Of a DNA stretch of 64,000 bases, positions 58,318-64,000 are shown piece after piece (position 1 is the first letter of the stretch; every line of letters begins with the position of its first letter). Origin of the DNA: Pantoea agglomerans (GTDB taxonomy: Bacteria; Pseudomonadota; Gammaproteobacteria; Enterobacterales; Enterobacteriaceae); contig NZ_CP083809.1 of assembly GCF_020149765.1 (NCBI RefSeq), positions 1,860,001 through 1,924,000 of the forward strand, given 5' to 3'. Made by a program: the position numbers and the translations under genes. The notes beneath the pieces are model-generated. The model was not told where the DNA came from. It searched no databases and saw nothing but the letters and a program-made list of their open reading frames with translations.

Positions 58318-58818
58318 TCAGAGTCGGGTCAGGAACTGATCTATATCGTTACGGCTGGACAGCCTTATCTGACGACTATGACTGACTTGAGAAAAAACAG
58401 AGAGATGGCCTTGATAACTGCTCATTCCGGTTCGTTTTTCATATAAGGAGGCCCATTCCAGCAAGGCTTTAAACGCTTCAACTGAGCCACTGTTTCTGAT
58501 CCCGCGGGCTGTAATGTTTTCAACACATTCCGCTGGCTCAGGCGTTAGCCATATAACATGTGAAGCATACGCGGCGACTTTCTCTGCAATCCAGCCATAG
58601 ACGCCCTCTATAATCCAGCGCTCACTCTCTGCGATCGCCAGAACATCGTTTAGCACATCGGCTTTAGCCCGGGCTCTGCCGTAGCCTCCTTGCTGCCAGT
58701 TGAGCGTATCCAGATCTGTAACAGGCAGCTTGTTAAATGCAGACAGACGTGCAGCCAGCCAGCTTTTACCTGAACCGCTGTTTCCCATAATTAGCACACG
58801 CTGTAAGTCATTAGGCAT
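58318..58818 (-). CDS. P-loop NTPase (adenylate kinase-like / FlaR family)
   Basis: About 166 residues. Walker A MGNSGSGKSWLAARL at the N-terminus, LDTLNWQQGGYGRA and a Walker B-like segment WIIEGVYGW, with a basic C-terminal region. The arrangement is that of the small AAA_18/FlaR-type kinases sometimes called DNA topology modulation proteins. Substrate unknown. ATG at 58818 chosen; a TTG 12 codons upstream is possible but neither has a good ribosome site. Confidence 0.75.
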   Translation of the reverse strand: MPNDLQRVLIMGNSGSGKSWLAARLSAFNKLPVTDLDTLNWQQGGYGRARAKADVLNDVLAIAESERWIIEGVYGWIAEKVAAYASHVIWLTPEPAECVENITARGIRNSGSVEAFKALLEWASLYEKRTGMSSYQGHLSVFSQVSHSRQIRLSSRNDIDQFLTRL

Positions 58819-59025
58819 ATTCAATTTCTTATCGGAGTCGTTGCTGGCTGCCAATGATATACAGAAACAACAGCATGAAAACCTGTTTCTCTACACCTGG
58901 CGGCTCAGGGGGACATGCCTTCTCCGCGCGTTGGAGTTATAGAGGCCACTGCTGGCACAAAGCGGGCAGGTTGCCGGTTAGCAGAGGCAGCCTGCTGTTA
59001 TTATCTGTTCTTCAGGCAAAGCAAG

Positions 59026-59049
59026 CCGGAATAACCCCTGTTATTCCGG
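59026..59049 (-). terminator. Terminator-like hairpin at the end of the GFA-family gene
   Basis: CCGGAATAAC and GTTATTCCGG pair perfectly around a CCCT loop. It overlaps the last codon of the minus-strand gene; CTTGCTTTG follows on that strand. Confidence 0.6.
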
Positions 59050-59493
59050 GGCGGGGAGATCAAGAAGCGTTAGCAACAGCGTCAGTGAGGCTGGGGCATC
59101 GCCATATCTGCACTCACCGGCAACGGAATCCCACGGCATCGCATCGTCGAGGCAGAAATCACCGGCGCACGTCATTTCCGTGCGGGTATCCAGCAGGCCT
59201 GCGGGGATCCATACCCACGGGGAGTTACGCAAAGTATTAGGCACCGTGCTGCCACAGGATCGGCAGAAGTCGTTGCGATACCCCTGAGGACGCTGCCACG
59301 TAGCGATCGCTTCTGCGGCGCCTTCCGCCCAGGCAAAATCTTTGGCGCTGACCAGTGTCGCCAGGTTATGCCCGGTCCCGCTCTGCTTTCGGCAAAGCGA
59401 ACAGTGGCAGCGATAATATTTTCGCGGCAGAGTGTAGAGCTGAAACGCCACCTTGCCACAAAGGCAGGTTCCTTTTGCAACAGCGTCATTCAT
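59041..59493 (-). CDS. GFA-family zinc protein (glutathione-dependent formaldehyde-activating-like)
   Basis: 150 residues with the full GFA cysteine pattern: GTCLCGKVAF, YRCHCSLCRKQSG and FCRSCGST. These Cys residues bind zinc; only a few members bind glutathione-formaldehyde adducts, and most are uncharacterised. No partner alcohol dehydrogenase nearby. Confidence 0.9.
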   Translation of the reverse strand: MNDAVAKGTCLCGKVAFQLYTLPRKYYRCHCSLCRKQSGTGHNLATLVSAKDFAWAEGAAEAIATWQRPQGYRNDFCRSCGSTVPNTLRNSPWVWIPAGLLDTRTEMTCAGDFCLDDAMPWDSVAGECRYGDAPASLTLLLTLLDLPAPE

Positions 59494-59656
59494 CGCATAT
59501 TTCCCTGGTTAGCGGAGGCTGTGCGTCTCTGTCCCGCCACAGTACGGCGGGGTTGCAGCTGGTGATCCCCCGGATTTGAGCGGAGGATATACTCTCATAA
59601 AACAAACTTAGCCCGCGCCACCCGATAGCGTGTTTTTGGCACCCGGAGAGCAAATC

Positions 59657-60043
59657 ATGAAAAAATCGATAGTACCTGAAGAATTTCAACACTATTTCAC
59701 CGACTGGCACTTCTCTCCTGCTATCGAGGCAGATGGCACCCTCTATCTTTCAGGCGTTACCGCAGCCCGCAAGGATAAACCTGTCAGCAAGCATCCTGAA
59801 GAACAGTTTCATGATGCCTTTTATAAGCTCGGGATTTATTTACAAGCCGCCGGTTTAAGCTATGAGCACATCCTTGAGATGACCACTTTTCATATTGATT
59901 TAAAAAAACATATAGCGGTGTTTTCGAAAGTAAAAGACGAGTATATAAAGGCACCATACCCGGCCTGGTCCGCCATCGGGGTAGCAGAATTTATCCCCGA
60001 AAATGCGCTTGTTGAAATGCGGATTGTAGCAAAAAGACCATGA
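59657..60043 (+). CDS. RidA/YjgF-family protein
   Basis: 128 residues. GTLYLSGVTA, the central FYKLGIYLQAAGLSYEHILEMTTFHID and C-terminal PAWSAIGVAEFIPENALVEMRIVAKR are typical. The conserved Arg of imine/enamine deaminases is present in VEMRIVA. ATG at 59657 after GGAGAG. It differs enough from canonical RidA that a related subfamily (Rid4-7 type) is more likely. Confidence 0.88.
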   Translation: MKKSIVPEEFQHYFTDWHFSPAIEADGTLYLSGVTAARKDKPVSKHPEEQFHDAFYKLGIYLQAAGLSYEHILEMTTFHIDLKKHIAVFSKVKDEYIKAPYPAWSAIGVAEFIPENALVEMRIVAKRP

Positions 60044-60219
60044 TAAGCGCCGGCTCGAAAAGCGTAATCATCGCCACTTTAAGCACAGCGGATAGTCACC
60101 GGCAGCTAAAGAGCCTGAAAGCACGGCGCTATAGCACATATAACCAATGCCAGCTGCAATGCAGCGGCTGCCAGACACCGGCGTTCAGCGCAAAAGCGGC
60201 AGGGCATTTTATGACTCCA

Positions 60220-60259
60220 GATGGATTAAAGCCGCCATCGCTGGCGGCCTTAATCCATC
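60220..60259. terminator. Strong inverted repeat between ridA-like and DUF347 genes
   Basis: GATGGATTAAAGCCGCC and GGCGGCCTTAATCCATC pair around ATCGCT. No T run follows directly; it may be a transcript-stabilising hairpin for the two convergent genes. Confidence 0.65.
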
Positions 60260-60305
60260 TTATCGTGCAGGCGCCGATAGCCGAAGAGCCAGCGGCGCGG
60301 CTGTA

Positions 60306-61079
60306 TTAACTTGCCGTCGCGCTCTTTATCGCTGGACGCTGCGGCAGCAGCCAGAGAAAAGCGATAATAATCAGCGCCAGGGTCAATGAGGCGCTATAGC
60401 GGCTCAGCGCAAGGCCGCCCGAGGCGACAGGCTTATCCAGGAAGTCGCCGACCACTGCGCCCAGCGGTCGGGTCAGGATAAACGCAGCCCAGAACAGCGC
60501 CGTACGCGAAAGCGTGGTAAAGCGGCTGGCGGCCCAGATAATGGCCAGCGCGCCCACAAACAGCAGGATCCCGCCGTCGTAGCCCAGCCCTTCGCTGTCT
60601 GCGGTCCAGTCGCCTAATGCCGTGCCCAGCGTTTGCGAAAACATAATGGTGACCCAGTAAAAGCACTCGGTTACGCCGTTGTTTACAGAGTTCACGGCGA
60701 TGGTGCCGCAGGTAATGCGCCAGATAAACAGAGAAAGAATCAGCAGCGTGCTCAGCAGCAGCGTGCCGCCCAGATAGCCTATTCCCAGGGAGCGATCGGC
60801 AAAGTCCGCCAGCGTCGTGCCGACGGTGGTGGTGGCGACCACGGTAAACCAGTAAATCCACTTATTAAAGCTGTGGCGTTTAATCTGCACTACGACCGCG
60901 ATTAAAAAGATAATGGCGAAAATCAGCGTACCGGTAAGGTAGCCCAGATCCATCGACATGGTCACCGCATCGCCGCCGGTTTCACCCAGCGTGGTGGCAG
61001 CGATTTTCGTTAGCCAGAAAGCCAGGGTAACGGCAGGCACTTTGCTGAGGGAGTGAGATTCTGTAATCTTATTTTGCAT
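60306..61079 (-). CDS. DUF347 repeat membrane protein (COG4705)
   Basis: 257 residues, about eight membrane helices, built of four repeats around a T-LG-T-GD core: KIAATTLGETGGDAV, VATTTVGTTLADF, MFSQTLGTALGDW and ILTRPLGAVVGDFLDKP, each followed by a GY-GG-type turn. These repeats define DUF347. Function not established, though some members are linked to metal or cation traits. A PmrA-box-like site at 61141-61157 suggests control with arn. Confidence 0.88.
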   Translation of the reverse strand: MQNKITESHSLSKVPAVTLAFWLTKIAATTLGETGGDAVTMSMDLGYLTGTLIFAIIFLIAVVVQIKRHSFNKWIYWFTVVATTTVGTTLADFADRSLGIGYLGGTLLLSTLLILSLFIWRITCGTIAVNSVNNGVTECFYWVTIMFSQTLGTALGDWTADSEGLGYDGGILLFVGALAIIWAASRFTTLSRTALFWAAFILTRPLGAVVGDFLDKPVASGGLALSRYSASLTLALIIIAFLWLLPQRPAIKSATAS

Positions 61080-61464
61080 AGGGACAGGCTCCGGAAAAGC
61101 CCGAATCGGGCCAGGGTAGCCTTTACTCTATAGGATTATTCTTAAGCGAAGATTAAGTGCTGTGACGCTGTTTGCGAGAGGGCGCGCACAAAGTCAGAGC
61201 GCTGAACAGCGGAATGACGGCTTTTCCGGCGGGTTGCGCGTAGTCGTCATCGTGAGCGGCGGTGATTCCGGCGGGTAACTATAAAGCGCCTCTGCTGAAA
61301 GCTACGCCCGCGGGCGGCAGCCGCTGGTGTAAAACGACCACAAAGCGATAACGCCCGGTACAATGGCAGGCGAAACGCTAATATTAAACCCGGCAAAACC
61401 TCACTATGTCCATAGCGACCAGAGCCGACTCAGCGGCGTGCGATCAAACCGGCAGGAGACCCTG
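61080..61464. other. Intergenic region between DUF347 and NicO genes
   Basis: Divergent promoters are expected here. The PmrA-like box (61141-61157) faces the minus-strand gene. The nicO-type gene has a clear ribosome site (CAGGAGAC, 61453-61460). No other gene. Confidence 0.5.
61141..61157 (-). promoter_or_regulatory. PmrA box upstream of the DUF347 gene
   Basis: Read on the minus strand: CTTAAT-CTTCG-CTTAAG, an exact match to the PmrA consensus YTTAAK-N5-YTTAAK, followed eight bases later by TATAGA as a possible -10. The start codon is about 60 bases downstream. A second site of this type precedes arnB. Confidence 0.78.
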
Positions 61465-62421
61465 ATGAAAAATGACCAACGCAGTGCCGCCTCGCTGATA
61501 ATGCTATCAGGCTTTAGCGGGGTCGTAGGGGTAGTGCTGCTTTCGCTCTTCGCCCGGCACTGGGGGGAGTTTGTGCAGTACTGTCTCACCCTGCAGATCT
61601 CACTGCATCGCTATCTGGTGCAGTACCTGCTTTTGCAGCGCGATCATCATATTAAAGGCGGACTGATGCTGATAGCTGGCAGCTTTGCCTACGGTTTTTT
61701 GCATTCGGTTGGCCCCGGCCACGGCAAGTTTGTGATTACGACCTGGCTTGCCACCCACAGGGAAAAACTCACCGCCAGCCGCATGATTACCCTGGCTGGC
61801 AGCCTGATGCAGGGGATCGTCGCGGTGCTTTTTGTACTGATCCTTGCGGTCTCCCTCAATCTCTCGATGGGCGATCTGAGCCTGAGCCGCTACTGGATGG
61901 AGAAAGCAAGCGCGTTGCTGATTGCCGGTTTTGGCCTCGCGCTGATCGCGCGGGCGGCGGGGATCGATCGTCTGCTGAGGCGCGCGATCAGACCGTCGCA
62001 TCATCAGCATGATGCGGCGTGCGGCTGCGGACATAAGCACCAGCCCAGCGCTGATGAACTCACCGGCGGCTGGCGCAATGCGGCCTGGGTTATTGCCGGT
62101 ATTGGCATCCGGCCCTGTAGCGGGGCGCTAATGATCCTGCTCTTTGCCAATGCCGTCGGCATGTTCAGCTGGGGCGTCGCGGCGGTGATGGCGATGTCGC
62201 TGGGCACGGCGGCCTCTATTATGATCCTGGCTACCTGGGTGCATCACTTCCGGGAGTGGATGCTGGCCGCAAAACCGCCCCTTGTGGTGCGCTACGCGGG
62301 CACGCTGGGCAGGGTGGCATTAGTCGCAGGCGGAATGGCGCTTATCCTTTTTGCAGTGGTGCTGTTTTCAACCGTGATTCCAGTGAGCAGCAACGGCGAT
62401 TTTATTACCGCAGGCTGCTAG
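61465..62421 (+). CDS. NicO/RcnA-type nickel/cobalt transporter
   Basis: 318 residues, six to seven helices. Metal-pathway motifs HSVGPGHGKFVITTWLATHRE and GIRPCSGALMILLFANAVG flank a His- and Cys-rich cytoplasmic loop (HHQHDAACGCGHKH, about 207-220). NicO members export or import Ni/Co; the layout of one transporter alone fits efflux. ATG at 61465 with CAGGAG upstream, rather than the longer frame from 61363. Confidence 0.9.
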   Translation: MKNDQRSAASLIMLSGFSGVVGVVLLSLFARHWGEFVQYCLTLQISLHRYLVQYLLLQRDHHIKGGLMLIAGSFAYGFLHSVGPGHGKFVITTWLATHREKLTASRMITLAGSLMQGIVAVLFVLILAVSLNLSMGDLSLSRYWMEKASALLIAGFGLALIARAAGIDRLLRRAIRPSHHQHDAACGCGHKHQPSADELTGGWRNAAWVIAGIGIRPCSGALMILLFANAVGMFSWGVAAVMAMSLGTAASIMILATWVHHFREWMLAAKPPLVVRYAGTLGRVALVAGGMALILFAVVLFSTVIPVSSNGDFITAGC

Positions 62422-62444
62422 CGGGCTAAAACAGCGACGCGACG

Positions 62445-63008
62445 CTACCGCATATCTGCTTGTTTTCTCGCTCTCTTGCCGCGGCGGTACTCTTCAAAGT
62501 AAGGCAGCATTTCCAAAAGAAAAATAGCGGAAAGCACAAAGGCGATGTAGCCCGACGGCAGGGGATCTGACCTGAGCATCAGTTCATATTTCGCGGCTTC
62601 GCTACCGAAACCAAATAGTGCCTGAAACTGCGACCAGTGCCTGGAAATAACCAGCAGTAACGCCATCAGCGGCACCATCTCAAGAAAGCTGTGCACATGC
62701 TGCTCAACCGGCGAGACTTTCCTGGCCGTCACCGCATAGCTCACATCCCAGAGCGCGGTCGCCTCGTGACAAAAAAACATAGCGATCATAAAACCGATAA
62801 CCAGCGCGTTAACCTCCAGAAACAGAGCGGAGAGAAGCGGGAGGCCCATTTCCACAAACATTAAAATATGGATCCAGGTCTCCTTTAGCCCGGTGGTGGT
62901 TTCGATATTCGTTGCCCGGTGGCAAATCCAGTCAGCAAATCCCGCTATCAGCCAGACGGGCAAGACAAAATAGAGCAGAAGCAGCATTTGGGGATCGAGA
63001 TGACTCAT
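62445..63008 (-). CDS. Membrane protein with conserved-looking His/Glu pattern, function unknown
   Basis: 187 residues with about four to five membrane helices. Acidic and His residues fall near helix ends in repeated pairs: Asp26 and His30, Glu43 and His47, His81-Glu82 (CHEATALWDVSYA), then EQHVHSFLE (Glu102, His104, His106, Glu110). Such an array is like a membrane di-metal site. I do not know a named function. Basic C-terminal tail (RRGKRARKQ). Convergent with the NicO gene. Confidence 0.75.
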   Translation of the reverse strand: MSHLDPQMLLLLYFVLPVWLIAGFADWICHRATNIETTTGLKETWIHILMFVEMGLPLLSALFLEVNALVIGFMIAMFFCHEATALWDVSYAVTARKVSPVEQHVHSFLEMVPLMALLLVISRHWSQFQALFGFGSEAAKYELMLRSDPLPSGYIAFVLSAIFLLEMLPYFEEYRRGKRARKQADMR

Positions 63009-63792
63009 CGTGAATGACCGCAGTTTTTAGATGATGAAAGCATAGAGCATAGACTGTTGCAGTCCGGCTGCAGCCTGCCGGGCGTACCGCCGACGTCGCT
63101 GCGCCGCTATTTAACCGGCGAGTGAAAAAGCTGTACAACATGGCGTTTACAGGGCGCGCAGGCCTCTGGCGGACAAAGAGCCTGTCAGGGAGAAGAGGCT
63201 TCTTTACACGCCCGAAAAGGGTGCTGCCTGCCGCTGTTAGAGAGTAATTGCTCCCGCTTTTGCGCGTAGCCGTACCAGATATTTATTCAATATCGCAGAG
63301 CCGCGCACTGATATAAAAAGAGGAAGTTGTTAGCAGCCTTAAATATCCTGGCCCTAAAGCGAGGTCAGTTATTGAAGCTGGCGCAGCGTTTAGCTTATCG
63401 CTGCGCTTTAATAAAGACAGAAAAGTTGACTTCTTCTTTATATCTGTCTGTTAAGGCAGTGATACTGCCAATATTTTATCTGGCATGTTTGGGTTGCTAT
63501 TACAGCGCAGCGGCAGAGGATTGCTGCCGTCATCCTTGTGATCTAGATCAATTCTCAGCATTTTTTGCAAAATTGTACATTAAAAAAATAGTTGTACAAA
63601 TGAGCTTCTTTATCCTTTTTTAATTAGCTAATTATGAATGCCGATCGGCTTAAATAAGTTTTAAGCGTAGCGGTAGCTTTTTACTAAAAGTGTTTTCGCA
63701 TATTGAATTTTCCTGGCGTTAATTCCATAGTTCATATGTTTACCGCAGTAATCTTATGAAACATATCGCTTGTACTTATATGAGGTGATGAG
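63009..63792. other. Long non-coding region upstream of the YciG-like gene
   Basis: 784 bases. Short frames such as 63327-63623 lack a protein-like start and composition and are not called. AT-rich from 63540 on. A weak PmrA-like repeat CTTAAA-TAAGT-TTTAAG lies at 63649-63665; nothing else recognised. Confidence 0.45.
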
Positions 63793-63975
63793 ATGCAACA
63801 ACGTCGAGGTGGTGCAGGTAATTTTGCGGAAAATCCAGAGCGTGCTCGTGAGGCGGGGCGTAAAGGGGGTAAGATGAGCAGCGGTAATTTTAAATACAAC
63901 CGTGAACGCGCGGTAGAAGCGGGACGCGTTGGCGGAAAGTTAAGCCGACGAACAACCGGTAATACAGGTGAGTAG
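63793..63975 (+). CDS. yciG: YciG-like KGG-motif stress protein
   Basis: 60 residues, very hydrophilic, with two KGG repeats: RGGAGNFAENPERAREAGRKGGK and GNFKYNRERAVEAGRVGGK, as in YciG, YmdF and bacillar GsiB. These small disordered proteins are induced by general stress (RpoS in E. coli); YciG is tied to swarming. AGGTGATGAG precedes the ATG. Standing alone here, not beside yciEF. Confidence 0.9.
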   Translation: MQQRRGGAGNFAENPERAREAGRKGGKMSSGNFKYNRERAVEAGRVGGKLSRRTTGNTGE

Positions 63976-64000
63976 AAGGGTAACTCTTAAAAGGCCCCTT

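Noticed and set aside
63327..63623. 98-codon open frame upstream of the YciG-like gene
   Set aside because: No ribosome site, mixed composition, lies in a region that otherwise looks non-coding.

Overview
The window is a chromosomal segment of an enterobacterium, most likely of the Erwiniaceae (Pantoea, Erwinia or Mixta type). This rests on moderately high GC, on backbone gene order shared with E. coli (sapABCD; pspF/pspABCD-ycjX-ycjF-tyrR-tpx-ycjG-mpaA-mppA-zntB-fnrS-ttcA), and on closely enterobacterial protein sequences. No rRNA, tRNA, IS element, integrase or CRISPR array was seen.

Layout. 1-1175: start of sapD (partial) and sapC on the minus strand. 1176-37622: a block of about 36.4 kb that separates sapC from sapB, so the sapABCDF peptide-uptake operon is interrupted. 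The block holds, in order: a DUF1471 peptide and a cupin; a complete arnBCADTEF operon (L-Ara4N modification of lipid A) behind a PmrA-box-like site; a Cache-GGDEF diguanylate cyclase; a minus-strand operon for a polar amino acid ABC transporter plus a histidine ammonia-lyase-like protein that lacks the MIO-forming residues, with two HutC-like operators upstream; a short decayed stretch with gene remnants; an OYE-family reductase with a divergent LysR regulator; and a contact-dependent inhibition locus (cdiB, an 11.7-kb cdiA, cdiI). Behind cdiI lie kptA (RNA 2'-phosphotransferase) carrying a run of 10 G, a degenerate duplicate of the cdiA 3' region with an orphan nuclease-like toxin and its immunity gene, and a truncated symE-like gene.

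37623-54613 is conserved backbone: sapB, sapA, a Fur-controlled RyhB small RNA, a 125-bp tandem repeat array, the phage-shock operon with its sigma-54 promoter, ycjX/ycjF, tyrR, tpx, ycjG/mpaA/mppA (murein peptide recycling), zntB, the anaerobic small RNA FnrS with an FNR site, a proline-rich microprotein, and ttcA.

54614-64000 is accessory: a frameshifted CPBP protease gene, a structured non-coding segment, a methyl-accepting chemotaxis protein, a P-loop NTPase, a GFA-family protein, a RidA-like protein, a DUF347 membrane protein behind a second and better PmrA-box-like site, a NicO-type nickel/cobalt transporter, a membrane protein with conserved-looking His/Glu positions, and a YciG-like KGG stress protein.

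Common themes are envelope defence (sap, arn, psp, murein recycling), PmrA-type control of two or perhaps three units, and interbacterial competition. The strongest leads are the split sap operon, the MIO-less ammonia-lyase homologue, RyhB beside a tandem repeat array, and the CDI cassette carrying kptA.
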